Shown one piece after another: positions 1-11,110 of a stretch of 64,000 nt of DNA. Below the pieces are notes generated by a model that worked only from the letters and a program-made list of their open reading frames with translations, had not been told where the DNA came from and searched no databases. Both the position numbers and the translations under genes were made by a program. The DNA comes from an uncultured Bacilli bacterium (GTDB lineage: Bacteria; Bacillota_I; Bacilli_A; RF39; UBA660): NCBI GenBank assembly GCA_934096125.1, contig CAKOLB010000003.1, forward strand, positions 62,001 through 126,000, written 5' to 3'. The stretch's first letter is position 1. Each line of letters opens with the position of its first letter.

Positions 1-2320
<2,320 letters not shown>

Positions 2321-2321
2321 A

Positions 2322-5045
2322 TCATATCCTCCTTAAATTTTGATAATTACTTAAAAACTTCTTAATTCCAAATCTCTTATCAAAGGCAACAGTTACAAAC
2401 CTCTCATCACAGCTTGTAACAACACCTTTCCCATAAGAATTATGAAATACTATATCCCCGGCTTTAAAATCACCACTTGTCTTACTATAAACTTTACTTT
2501 TATCAAAGAAATTAAGACCTTTATTTTCTTTACTATCAAGCAAACTACTATCTATCTCTTCAATAAACCTAGATGGCTGATTACGACTAACATTACCATA
2601 AAGCATCCGACTTTTCGCATTTGTTAAGTACAGTCTTTCTTTCGCCCTTGTTATAGCTACATAACAAAGTCTTCTTTCTTCTTCAATATCTCCCCCATTT
2701 TCAATACTCATAATATGTGGAAGTATGCCCTCTTCCATACCAATTAGAAACACAACTTTAAACTCCAGTCCTTTCGCCGCATGCATAGTCATAAGCGTAA
2801 TAACATTTTCATCATAGTTATGGTCAGTAGTATCTGCAACTAAACTAATTTCCTCCAAAAAGTCTTCCAAATTAACCGTTCCCACATCTTCTTGGAAATT
2901 TTCCGTAATACTTCGAAACTCTAGTAAGTTTTCTTTACGAATATCCGCTTCAATTGACATGTCAGCCTCAAGTTCTTGCATCATTTTACTTTTATCTAAA
3001 ATTACATCAATTAGCTCTGTCAGACTTAAATTCTTAGCTTCCTCTTGAATATCCAAAATAAGCTTTTTAAATTCTAGTTCTTTTGGTTTTTCTAAGCTAT
3101 CAAAAAGAGATGCCTGATTATTTACTGCTTTAGCCTCTAAATCTGAAAGTGATTTTGCCCCAATTCCTCTTTTAGGAACATTTATAACCCTTCTAAGAGA
3201 AACATCATCTTTTGTATTACTTATAAGTCTTAAATAACATAGTAAATCTTTTATTTCTTTTCTCTTATAAAAGTAATAACTTCCTACTACTTTATAGGGC
3301 CAATTTTGCTTTAGTATTCCTTCTTCAATATTACGCGACTGTGCATTAGTTCGGTATAGTACTGCAATATCTTGATATTTATAACCATTATCAAGTAACT
3401 TTCTTATCTCACTAGTAACTACCCGAACTTCATCTTTTTCATCATTTGCACGTATATATTTTATTTTTTCGCCATCACCAAGCTCACTATATAAATTTAC
3501 TTCTTTAGTTTCCACATTATTTTTAATAACAGAATTAGCAGCTTTCAAAATATTATTAGTACTTCGATAATTAAGAGACAAAGTTATACTTTTACTTTCA
3601 GGATAATCTTTTTCAAAATTTAATATATTTTTATAATTTGACCATCTAAAACCATAAATACAGTTATGAACAAATATATCATTAACAATAAAGTTTCTTG
3701 TCTTCGGGACATCAACATCATAAACAAAGCATTTTTTATCATATTTTTTTATATCCACTATTTTTGCATCAACAATTTCATTTTCCAAAAGGGTTGGCAA
3801 TGTATCTCCCACTTGTAAATCTCCAGCTTTTGCAAAACTGTAATATGCCCCATTTTTCAAACATATTTGAGAGCCTATTTTATTCGCCGGCTTAGCAATA
3901 CAAGAAATAAAATCTTCCATTAAATCTGCTCTTGGCCAGTTGCTATATGAGTGAAGCTCCGCATTTCTAATTACACTTGCCGTATCTTTCGGAAGAAGAG
4001 CCATAATCCCAAGTTTACTTCCACCTCTTTGGCCTGCACAATAAATCATGTTGATATCACACACTTCAACTTCATTTTCTAAAGGCTTTACAATACACAG
4101 GTGTTCTGGAGTTAAACGCACACTTTTTTGATTATCCGTCGTTATTTCTATTATTTCCCCTTCATATTCAGTTTTAATAACTTTCTTTACATCAGTATAA
4201 TCAACATTTTCATATCCAAAGCCTGAAAAAATCTTATCGCTTTCATTTAAATCTTTTATTTTCTTTTTACCATTATCAGTGTAAACAACTTCATCTTCAA
4301 ACACACATTGATTAACATCGCCTACCACAAAGAGATTTCGATACTTCTCTGCTAATTTTTTAACTAGTTTATATTGCACTTCATTCGTATCTTGATATTC
4401 ATCAATCAAAATATATTTATACTTTTCTTGATACTTATCCAAGATATCTTCATTTTTCATAAAAAGTTCTACAGGAAGCCTTAATAAATCATCGAAATCT
4501 ACTGCATTATTTTCTTTAAGTATCTTCTGATAAATTTTGTAAACATCTGCTGCAATAACTTCCAGTGGGCTAACCAAAAATCTTGCTATCCCCGCTTCAT
4601 TTAGCATCTCATTTTTAATAAAACTTATCTTATTTTTGATGAAATTCTGGTTATACTCTTTTGGGTCCAGATGCATATCCTTTAAAATTTTCTTAATTAT
4701 AAGCGTAGCATCATCACTATCAATTATTGTAAAATTTCTCGTTAACCCAAACTCTTCAAAATTTTCCCGAATAATCTTTAACCCAAATGAATGAAATGTC
4801 CCTACAAAAGCAAAATTATCCTCAACTTCTCTGTCAATTCTTTCTCGCATTTCTCGAGCAGCCTTATTTGTAAATGTAATCGCCAAAATATTCCCTGAAT
4901 AAATACCTTTTTCAATCATATTAGCAATTCGCATTGTTAAAACCCGTGTTTTTCCAGAGCCAGCCCCCGCTAGAACAAGACATGGACCATTAATACACTC
5001 AACTGCCTCTCTTTGTGCTTTATTTAAACAATCTATCCCTGTCAT
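2322..5045 (-). CDS. pcrA: UvrD/PcrA-type DNA helicase interrupted by an intein
   Basis: Superfamily 1A 3'-5' DNA helicase for repair and for clearing replication roadblocks. Walker A G-A-G-S-G-K-T, motif II D-E-Y-Q-D-T, motif IV with N-Y-R-S-T, and a C-terminal motif VI ending V-A-I-T-R-A-K are all present. Motif III is split: V-G-D-V-N-Q is followed by a 215-residue insert and then resumes as C-I-Y-G-F-R-W (see the intein entry). Without the insert the protein is about 690 residues, normal for PcrA. A longer frame opens at 5072, but the ATG at 5045 has GGAGG five bases upstream, and a TATAAT-like -10 lies near 5085. Likely cotranscribed with the nucleotidyltransferase and ligA. Confidence 0.95.
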   Translation of the reverse strand: MTGIDCLNKAQREAVECINGPCLVLAGAGSGKTRVLTMRIANMIEKGIYSGNILAITFTNKAAREMRERIDREVEDNFAFVGTFHSFGLKIIRENFEEFGLTRNFTIIDSDDATLIIKKILKDMHLDPKEYNQNFIKNKISFIKNEMLNEAGIARFLVSPLEVIAADVYKIYQKILKENNAVDFDDLLRLPVELFMKNEDILDKYQEKYKYILIDEYQDTNEVQYKLVKKLAEKYRNLFVVGDVNQCVFEDEVVYTDNGKKKIKDLNESDKIFSGFGYENVDYTDVKKVIKTEYEGEIIEITTDNQKSVRLTPEHLCIVKPLENEVEVCDINMIYCAGQRGGSKLGIMALLPKDTASVIRNAELHSYSNWPRADLMEDFISCIAKPANKIGSQICLKNGAYYSFAKAGDLQVGDTLPTLLENEIVDAKIVDIKKYDKKCFVYDVDVPKTRNFIVNDIFVHNCIYGFRWSNYKNILNFEKDYPESKSITLSLNYRSTNNILKAANSVIKNNVETKEVNLYSELGDGEKIKYIRANDEKDEVRVVTSEIRKLLDNGYKYQDIAVLYRTNAQSRNIEEGILKQNWPYKVVGSYYFYKRKEIKDLLCYLRLISNTKDDVSLRRVINVPKRGIGAKSLSDLEAKAVNNQASLFDSLEKPKELEFKKLILDIQEEAKNLSLTELIDVILDKSKMMQELEADMSIEADIRKENLLEFRSITENFQEDVGTVNLEDFLEEISLVADTTDHNYDENVITLMTMHAAKGLEFKVVFLIGMEEGILPHIMSIENGGDIEEERRLCYVAITRAKERLYLTNAKSRMLYGNVSRNQPSRFIEEIDSSLLDSKENKGLNFFDKSKVYSKTSGDFKAGDIVFHNSYGKGVVTSCDERFVTVAFDKRFGIKKFLSNYQNLRRI
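3663..4307 (-). other. Intein in helicase motif III of PcrA (mini-intein, 215 residues)
   Basis: In-frame insertion between Q and C of V-G-D-V-N-Q / C-I-Y-G-F-R, the conserved Q-S-I-Y site of UvrD-family helicases. Expected splicing residues are visible: Cys1 at the start (C-V-F-E-D-E-V-V), a block B T-P-E-H about 66 residues in, a block F (Y-D-V-D-V-P..T..N-F), a terminal V-H-N, and a Cys as first residue of the C-extein. I see no LAGLIDADG or HNH endonuclease motif. The roughly 70-residue middle section, rich in W, P and C, is unassigned. Self-splicing is inferred from the complete motif set. Confidence 0.9.
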
Positions 5046-5122
5046 AACAACCTCCAACACTTGCATTATCATTATAACATTTTCTAGTACTTAAAACCAT
5101 ATCAACTATGGATAAGTTAGCA

Positions 5123-5150
5123 TAAAAAAACGATTATCACTTTGATAACC
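5123..5150 (-). terminator. Rho-independent terminator after the VirB2-like gene
   Basis: On the minus strand a hairpin with arms GGTTATCA and TGATAATC is followed by a run of seven T. It lies 18 bases past the stop codon at 5168. Confidence 0.75.
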
Positions 5151-5167
5151 ATTTTTCAAAAAAAGTA

Positions 5168-6322
5168 TTATTTATCATCAACTATATTTTGAGCTAAACA
5201 CTCTTTACTTAACGGGTCAAATAAGCATGTTTTACAATTGGTAAAGTTCTCATCATTTATAGTTGCCGAAGCATCATCAATTAAATCAAGAACAAAACTA
5301 ATAATCGTTGGAACAAAGAAAATTATAACTGCAGCCACAACTCTTTTTACAAAAGAACTAATTGCTTCACTTCCGGCTTTATCACTGCTTGATATAATCG
5401 CTTTAGCAAAATCAATACTACCAAATATGATTAGTAAAAGTGGAATTAAAAACTTTGCAACATAAATAATATAACCAATAACTTGAAAAGCCTTTAAAAC
5501 TCCATTACTTTGAACTGGGTCACAAAAGCCCACATCAGTAACTTCAATATTACCTTTTGGATCATTAGCAGCATCCTCAATTGCAGTATCATATCTAGTA
5601 ATTAACCTATAAACATCACCTTGTTTTTTTATATTAAATTGTTCATCTCTAACACAAGATGGCGAACCAAAAAAACCATTTATTGAACTGCTAGCTATAG
5701 TAAACGAACTACTATCACTAGTACCATTGGCAATATTAGTTTTTACTGTTGGAACACTCGTACCGGTAAACTTCTCTGAACAAGAATTAGTATTATCATA
5801 ATTAACACAAAACACTCGCGAACCATCAGCATAAGTAAAAAAGTTAAAGCTTATTGAAGACAGTCTTTTTACTTTAAAATCTAAAGTATCAGTAGAAGAA
5901 GTCTTACCAAGCATATAATAATTATTACAACTTTTTTGACTAGTATCACCATAACTTTCTCCATTTAAAGTAAGCAAAACACCTTGGTCTGTTGAACTTC
6001 CTGTTAATGCTGTTTCACTATCTGAAACTTGATAATGAAATTCATAAGCAAAATTATTAGTTGAATTTCTAAATAATCGCATATACTTAAAACATTTAGT
6101 AAGTTTAACTGAATTAACTCCCAATGTAGCATTTTTATTCATGCTATTTCCTTTGTACTTTGTAACTTTAACTGTAGCTCGAGCCAAAAAACCATCATCA
6201 GTCACAGCACTAACTACTGTACTACCTGTTCCATCTTGATAATTACAAGACTCTGCCTTTGCTAATACTCCAAAAGGAAAACACAATAAACATGTTAACA
6301 ATAGTAACTTTAATCTTTTCAT
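5168..6322 (-). CDS. Secreted protein with C-terminal VirB2/TrbC-like membrane domain
   Basis: 384-residue protein with a Sec signal peptide (about residues 1-22), a Ser/Thr/Asn-rich extracellular region with several cysteines (about 25-275), then two hydrophobic segments (about 281-303 and 326-347) separated by a short polar loop, and a Cys tail C-x2-C-L-F-D-P-x4-C. The C-terminal part closely resembles the 115-residue protein at 9555 and has the two-helix look of VirB2/TrbC pilins. I saw no conjugation or secretion ATPase nearby. The ATG at 6322 is preferred over 6343 because AAAGGA lies ten bases upstream and a TATAAT sits near 6350. Function unknown. Confidence 0.65.
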   Translation of the reverse strand: MKRLKLLLLTCLLCFPFGVLAKAESCNYQDGTGSTVVSAVTDDGFLARATVKVTKYKGNSMNKNATLGVNSVKLTKCFKYMRLFRNSTNNFAYEFHYQVSDSETALTGSSTDQGVLLTLNGESYGDTSQKSCNNYYMLGKTSSTDTLDFKVKRLSSISFNFFTYADGSRVFCVNYDNTNSCSEKFTGTSVPTVKTNIANGTSDSSSFTIASSSINGFFGSPSCVRDEQFNIKKQGDVYRLITRYDTAIEDAANDPKGNIEVTDVGFCDPVQSNGVLKAFQVIGYIIYVAKFLIPLLLIIFGSIDFAKAIISSSDKAGSEAISSFVKRVVAAVIIFFVPTIISFVLDLIDDASATINDENFTNCKTCLFDPLSKECLAQNIVDDK

Positions 6323-6366
6323 ATAGACCAATTCCTTTAACAACTAAATTATAACAATTTTTCTTT

Positions 6367-7134
6367 CTATAATCTAGTATTATTCCAAAAATTTTCCACA
6401 ACCTGAAAGCTATAACCTTTTCGGCCCATCGCTTCTTTTATCTTTTGCTTCAAAATATAACCGTCATATTTTTGTGAGTATTTGTTATGTAGCTTATCAT
6501 ATAGAAGCTTTGCAGTATCCAAATTATCTTGAATATCTAAATCTTGGATGGCAAACTCAATCACATCTTTATCATACCCTAAATTATACAAATAATTTTT
6601 AAGTTTCAAAATAAAGACTTTTGATGAATCTTTTCTATTGCTGTTTACTTTTTTATTTGCTATTTTACTTACCTTTTCCATCCAAACATCATCAGCAATT
6701 TCCGCTAAAGATTTATTTATCTCATCTTCTTTAAAGCCTTTATCCAAAAGCTCAAGTTTTATCTTACGAGGCCCACTGGTGCTTAAAGATACTTTATCAT
6801 TTATAAAACATTTGATATACAGACAATCGTTAAGATAGCCAATTTTTTCTAACTGTAAAATAACTTTGGATAAAATATCTTTATCTACATCTTTAAATTT
6901 ATATCTAATTTCTTTTTTAGTTCGCATTTTATAATTTATATATTTTAAAACAGTATAATAAAGTTCCCAAAAGTTATTTTCTTTAAGTATATCTTGCCAA
7001 AGTTTATCATCAATTTTCTGAGGCTTTAACAAATTATATTTGAGAATAGTTTCCTCATAAAAACTTAGTGACTTTCCATCACTAAGTACAACATTATATT
7101 TATTTTTTCTTTTTTCTATTTTAGATATTTTCAT
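6367..7134 (-). CDS. recX: Regulatory protein RecX
   Basis: 255-residue RecX family protein, a modulator that binds RecA filaments and limits recombinase and coprotease activity. It shows the family's helical repeats, with R-T-K-K-E-I-R-Y-K-F as the R-S-x-x-E-L equivalent, then G-Y-L-N-D and G-P-R-K-I-K-L-E-L-L-D-K-G-F. It is very basic and Lys-rich. Its start overlaps the end of nrnA by 14 bases, so it is probably translated from the same message. I saw no recA in the window. Confidence 0.85.
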   Translation of the reverse strand: MKISKIEKRKNKYNVVLSDGKSLSFYEETILKYNLLKPQKIDDKLWQDILKENNFWELYYTVLKYINYKMRTKKEIRYKFKDVDKDILSKVILQLEKIGYLNDCLYIKCFINDKVSLSTSGPRKIKLELLDKGFKEDEINKSLAEIADDVWMEKVSKIANKKVNSNRKDSSKVFILKLKNYLYNLGYDKDVIEFAIQDLDIQDNLDTAKLLYDKLHNKYSQKYDGYILKQKIKEAMGRKGYSFQVVENFWNNTRL

Positions 7135-8086
7135 GATTATTATATTCCTCGCATGCTTTATCTAAATCTTTCGCTAAAGCCTCCATAACCTTTATATCTT
7201 TTGACCGGCATCCAGAGGCAAACTTATGTCCCCCGCCTTTATATTTGCTCGCAACACCATTGATAATCGGGCCACGACTTCTAATATTAGCTTTATACAA
7301 ATCATTTCTCTCATCATAAACTACGAACATCCAACAGATAAGTTCTTTGATAAAGTAAAAATCATTAACTTGATTAGAAACGCTTGAGGGTTCAACATTA
7401 AATTTTTTCAAATCTTCACTTGGAACAAAAATATAACCAAATTTATTATCACTTATTTCTAAATTATTTACTAAATATGCTCGAAATTTTTCTTCGTTGA
7501 TACTTCTTTCATATAAATTATCATATAATGATGTAAAGTTAATGTTACAACTGCTAACTAAATCATAAGCAGTTTTAAGTGTTCTTGCACTAGTATTTGG
7601 CAGTAAAAAGCGGTCACTATCAAACACCATTCCTATATATAAAGTTTCCGCTATTTTTTGGTCAATTCCAAGACTCGAGTTTAAAAGAAGACTGGCTATC
7701 ATTTCACAAGTACTAGACATTGTATCATCTGTCCAATCAACATCTCCGATAATATCTTCCGCTGGATGATGGTCAATTTTCAAAATAGCTTTATACTCTA
7801 GATTTTCTATGCCATCAACTCGGCAAAAGTTAGGTACATCAAGAACAACAAGTAAAGCATCAGAAATCTGCGTAACATCCGGTTTATCTAAAACACCTAA
7901 ATATTTAAATTTATGAACTCCTGCTCCAATTGCATAAACGTTTTTTTCTGGAAATGTAATTTTAATCGCATCCCGAAGGGCTATTTGACCAGCTATAGCA
8001 TCAGGATCCGGACTAATATGCCTTGCAAGTACGATATTATCATACTTTTTTATTATCTTAACTATTTTTTTATACATTTCCTTCAT
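7121..8086 (-). CDS. nrnA: DHH/DHHA1 phosphoesterase, NrnA-like (oligoribonuclease / pAp phosphatase)
   Basis: 321-residue DHH-family phosphoesterase. NrnA proteins degrade 2-5 nt RNA and dephosphorylate 3'-phosphoadenosine 5'-phosphate. The N-terminal metal motif is H-I-S-P-D-P-D-A, the second aspartate is in V-V-L-D-V-P-N, the DHH motif is I-D-H-H-P, and the C-terminal DHHA1 glycine motif is Y-K-G-G-G-H-K-F-A-S-G. Length fits the family. It lies 19 bases after ackA and overlaps recX. The exact substrate (RNA, pAp or c-di-NMP linear product) cannot be told from sequence. Confidence 0.88.
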   Translation of the reverse strand: MKEMYKKIVKIIKKYDNIVLARHISPDPDAIAGQIALRDAIKITFPEKNVYAIGAGVHKFKYLGVLDKPDVTQISDALLVVLDVPNFCRVDGIENLEYKAILKIDHHPAEDIIGDVDWTDDTMSSTCEMIASLLLNSSLGIDQKIAETLYIGMVFDSDRFLLPNTSARTLKTAYDLVSSCNINFTSLYDNLYERSINEEKFRAYLVNNLEISDNKFGYIFVPSEDLKKFNVEPSSVSNQVNDFYFIKELICWMFVVYDERNDLYKANIRSRGPIINGVASKYKGGGHKFASGCRSKDIKVMEALAKDLDKACEEYNNHENI

Positions 8087-8105
8087 TTTAAATCACACTC
8101 TCTAT

Positions 8106-9290
8106 CTATTTTTCTTGAGCAAATTTCATTGTATCAAGAGCTATCATAAGTTCTTCATCAGTTGGAACAACATAAACTGGAATTTTAGAATCACTAGTTG
8201 ATATCAATCTAAATTCACCACGAAAATTATTTTTAGTATCATCTAATTTAATTCCTAAAGAAGCTATTTTTTCAAGAATTTTCTTTCGCATTGGGGCACT
8301 ATTTTCACCAACACCAGCTGTTAAAGTAATAACATCTGCTCCTCCCAGTAAATTATTATACATAGCAATATAATTTGCTATTTTTTGAGCATATATATCT
8401 TCTGCTAAAATTGCTCTTTCATTTCCTTCATTAGATGCAGTTTCTATATCTCTAGCATCACTTGAAATTCCACTTATACCTAAAAGGCCACTTTTTTTAT
8501 TTAAGTCATTATTAACTTCTTCAATGCTTTCTCCTGTTTTACCCATAATATATGGAATAATTGAACAATCTATATCCCCGCTTCGTGAGCCCATGACAAT
8601 ACCCGCAAGTGGAGTAAATCCCATTGAAGTATCAACAACTTTACCACTATCTATTGCAGTAATAGAGCCACCATTACCGATATGACATGATATAACTTTT
8701 AAATCATCTCTTTGTAAATAATTACTAATTGTCATGTTGATAAATCTATGACTTGTGCCATGAAATCCATACTTTCTAACACCATACTTTTCATACCATT
8801 CATATGGAACCGGATAAATATACTCAGTTGGTTTCATTGTAGTATGAAATGCTGTATCAAACACACCAACTTCTATCGCATTTGGAAGTTTTTCCATAAA
8901 TGCTCTTACTCCCATAATGTTCGCTGGATTATGAAGTGGTGCAAGTTCATTATAATTTGCTATTCTATCCAAAACTTCTTCAGTTAGTATAGTTGACTTA
9001 CTAAATTCTTGACCACCATGAACTATTCTATGTCCTACACCTTCAATTTCCTCTAGAGAATTTATAATATGAAGTCCCGTTAACTCTTCCATTAACTTTT
9101 GAACCGCTACACCATGATTTTGTAAATCACATTCTCTAGTTATTTTTTCTCCATTAAATTTAATATTATAAAAACTACCCGCTAATCCTATTTTTTCAAA
9201 TAAACCACTAGCAATTACTTTAGCCTCAGGCATCTCCATTAAACGAAATTTAAAAGAAGAACTACCAGCATTTATTGCTAAAATTTTCAT
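8106..9290 (-). CDS. ackA: Acetate kinase
   Basis: 394-residue acetate kinase, which interconverts acetyl phosphate + ADP and acetate + ATP, the substrate-level phosphorylation step of mixed-acid fermentation. Family signatures are clear: N-A-G-S-S-S-F-K-F near the start, G-H-R-I-V-H-G-G, D-T-A-F-H, and Y-G-F-H-G-T-S-H. Length matches the family. GAGGTGAAGGAAA precedes the ATG. No pta lies next to it. It leads the ackA-nrnA-recX run, consistent with an anaerobic fermentative life. Confidence 0.97.
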   Translation of the reverse strand: MKILAINAGSSSFKFRLMEMPEAKVIASGLFEKIGLAGSFYNIKFNGEKITRECDLQNHGVAVQKLMEELTGLHIINSLEEIEGVGHRIVHGGQEFSKSTILTEEVLDRIANYNELAPLHNPANIMGVRAFMEKLPNAIEVGVFDTAFHTTMKPTEYIYPVPYEWYEKYGVRKYGFHGTSHRFINMTISNYLQRDDLKVISCHIGNGGSITAIDSGKVVDTSMGFTPLAGIVMGSRSGDIDCSIIPYIMGKTGESIEEVNNDLNKKSGLLGISGISSDARDIETASNEGNERAILAEDIYAQKIANYIAMYNNLLGGADVITLTAGVGENSAPMRKKILEKIASLGIKLDDTKNNFRGEFRLISTSDSKIPVYVVPTDEELMIALDTMKFAQEK

Positions 9291-9319
9291 TTTCCTTCAC
9301 CTCTATTTCATTATACAAA

Positions 9320-9361
9320 AAAAAAGAATAATTGGCTATCATTTTCCATAATATTCTTTAT
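9320..9361 (-). terminator. Probable terminator after the 59-residue small ORF
   Basis: On the minus strand the arms AGAATA and TATTCT enclose a loop of about 25 bases that contains the stop of the small ORF, followed by nine T. The arms are short, so confidence is moderate. Confidence 0.5.
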
Positions 9362-9518
9362 TTTTAATCGCATCTTGATTAGTTTTCATAACACTTATTT
9401 CTTTGTTTGCAAAGATATCCTCTCGGTCAAAATTATAACCATAAGGATTTGCATATAAGCCTTTCAATTTATCAAGTTTATTTCTATTACCAACATCAAA
9501 ACCTTTATACTTTGCCAT
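9339..9518 (-). CDS. Small hypothetical protein, 59 residues
   Basis: Short ORF starting M-A-K-Y-K-G-F-D-V-G and ending K-E-Y-Y-G-K, rich in Lys, Asn and Tyr, with no hydrophobic segment or Cys. GGTGAT lies six bases before the ATG. It sits 36 bases after the stop of the VirB2-like gene at 9555, and a T-rich hairpin ends just past it. The position between a gene and its terminator suggests it is really translated as the last cistron. I do not recognise it. Conservation of the reading frame in relatives would decide. Confidence 0.5.
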   Translation of the reverse strand: MAKYKGFDVGNRNKLDKLKGLYANPYGYNFDREDIFANKEISVMKTNQDAIKNKEYYGK

Positions 9519-9554
9519 AATAACATCACCACTATTATTATGACTTATTTTAGG

Positions 9555-9902
9555 TTAATTATTCAAAAGAGCTTTTGCCTTTGCTTTTGCATCAATGCAA
9601 TCCGCTGAATTTGGTTTTAAAAGGCACGTTTGACATTCTTGAGAGTTTAATTTCACACCCACTATGTTCATAACAACAGATACAAAGGTTGGAACAAAAA
9701 AGATACAAATGGCTAAAATTATTTTTTTACCAAAACCTATTGCTGCCGAAATTAGTCCTTTTTCATCGCCCATAATTGCCCTAGCAAAACCAATAATTCC
9801 AAATATAATTACTAAAAGTGGAATTATAATTTTCAAAGCATATAATGCATATCCTAAAAGTTGCCATATCGGAGCTGTCCGCATACAAAATTCATCTTTC
9901 AC
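9555..9902 (-). CDS. VirB2/TrbC-like two-helix membrane protein, 115 residues
   Basis: Small protein with two hydrophobic helices (about residues 14-42 and 56-82) joined by a charged loop, and a Cys tail C-x2-C-L-L-K-P-x5-C. It aligns by eye with the C-terminal 110 residues of the protein at 5168: I-I-P-L-L-V-I-I-F-G-x2-x-F-A-R-A-I, I-F-F-V-P-T, and the C..CL..P....C tail. The fold is pilin-like (VirB2/TrbC), but no transfer genes adjoin it. The start is GTG at 9902 with AGGAGG seven bases upstream. It follows thiI by 11 bases, so it may share that transcript. Function unknown. Confidence 0.65.
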   Translation of the reverse strand: MKDEFCMRTAPIWQLLGYALYALKIIIPLLVIIFGIIGFARAIMGDEKGLISAAIGFGKKIILAICIFFVPTFVSVVMNIVGVKLNSQECQTCLLKPNSADCIDAKAKAKALLNN

Positions 9903-9913
9903 GTTATTACCTC

Positions 9914-11098
9914 CTAAAGTAAATCTTGATATTTATTTGTTTTTTCTAAAGTTACATAAATTTGTGTTTCATTTTGAATTGCCTCATCAATTAGTTTTTC
10001 ATAAGGAATAAGTTTTTCAAACTCATGACATTTTTCAAGCTCGGGATTGATAACAGGATGTTTTGGCACAAATATCGTGCAACAATCTTCAAACGGTTGA
10101 ATACTTATATCATAGGTTCCTATTTTTTTAGCAACATCAATAATCTCTAGTTTATCAAAACATGCAAGAGGCCTTATTACTGGCATTTTAACAACTTCAT
10201 TTATTACTCCCATGCTCGTTAAAGTCTGACTTGCAACTTGACCTATACTTTCTCCATTTACCAAAATGTTACATTTGTTTTTTAAGGCAAGTTTTTCACT
10301 AATTCGATACATCATCCGGCGCATAATGGTTATTAAATACTCATGTTCTATATTTTTTAAGATTGTCTCTTGAATTTCTGTAAAATTTATAACATGAAGT
10401 TTAACATTTGTATTATATTTAGCTAAAACTCTTGCCAAAGATATAACCTTATTTTTAGCATCCTCACTTGTATGAGGAGGACTTTCAAAATATACAGCCT
10501 CTAAGCTTACACCCCTTTTAATGGTATAAAAACCGGCTACTGGAGAATCAATACCTCCACTAAGCATTAATAGTCCCTTACCTAAAGTACCAACTGGATA
10601 TCCACCTAATCCCTTAATTTCTTCAAAATAGTAAAGAACATCATTTTTTCGAATTTCCACACTTATCAAAAACTCCGGTTTATGAACATCAACATGGATA
10701 TCTGCTTTCCCTTTAAGAATAACAGCGCCAAGTATTCTACTTATTTCCATGCTATCAAGTGGAAAATTTTTATTACTTCTCTTAGTTGTAACTTTAAAAG
10801 TTTGAAAGTTTTTATCAAAAACTAAGGTCTCGATATCCGCTTTTATCTCATCTATAGTTTTTAAATCATTACGATAACCTATGATAATATCCAAAATGCC
10901 AAAAACACACTTAAGCCTTTCGGCCACAGTTTCAGTTTCCTTTGTTTTAATAAACATCCGACCAAAATCATATATCGTTTCATGCTCTATATCCTTTAAA
11001 GATAGCTCAATATTTTCCTTTAACTTACTTAAGAAAAAATTTTTATTTCCTTTTTTAGTATTTAGTTCACCATATTTTAAAATTATTAATTTTTCCAT
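9914..11098 (-). CDS. thiI: tRNA 4-thiouridine synthase ThiI
   Basis: 394-residue ThiI, which adenylates U8 of tRNA and transfers sulfur to make 4-thiouridine; in some species it also serves thiazole synthesis. The order is a ferredoxin-like and THUMP N-terminal part (about residues 1-165), then the PP-loop S-G-G-I-D-S-P-V-A. It has the short Gram-positive form without the C-terminal rhodanese domain. GGGGGA precedes the ATG. The cysteine desulfurase immediately upstream (13-base gap) is the expected sulfur donor, as in the known Bacillus NifZ-ThiI pair. Confidence 0.95.
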   Translation of the reverse strand: MEKLIILKYGELNTKKGNKNFFLSKLKENIELSLKDIEHETIYDFGRMFIKTKETETVAERLKCVFGILDIIIGYRNDLKTIDEIKADIETLVFDKNFQTFKVTTKRSNKNFPLDSMEISRILGAVILKGKADIHVDVHKPEFLISVEIRKNDVLYYFEEIKGLGGYPVGTLGKGLLMLSGGIDSPVAGFYTIKRGVSLEAVYFESPPHTSEDAKNKVISLARVLAKYNTNVKLHVINFTEIQETILKNIEHEYLITIMRRMMYRISEKLALKNKCNILVNGESIGQVASQTLTSMGVINEVVKMPVIRPLACFDKLEIIDVAKKIGTYDISIQPFEDCCTIFVPKHPVINPELEKCHEFEKLIPYEKLIDEAIQNETQIYVTLEKTNKYQDLL

Positions 11099-11110
11099 AA
11101 ATTCCCCCGT

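Noticed and set aside
5168..9902. A conjugative or type IV secretion locus
   Set aside because: Only the pilin-like modules are present; all genes between them (recX, nrnA, ackA) are housekeeping.
9664..10011. 115-codon plus-strand frame opposite the VirB2-like gene and thiI
   Set aside because: It is antisense to two well-supported genes, has no ribosome site, and its composition mirrors the opposite strand.
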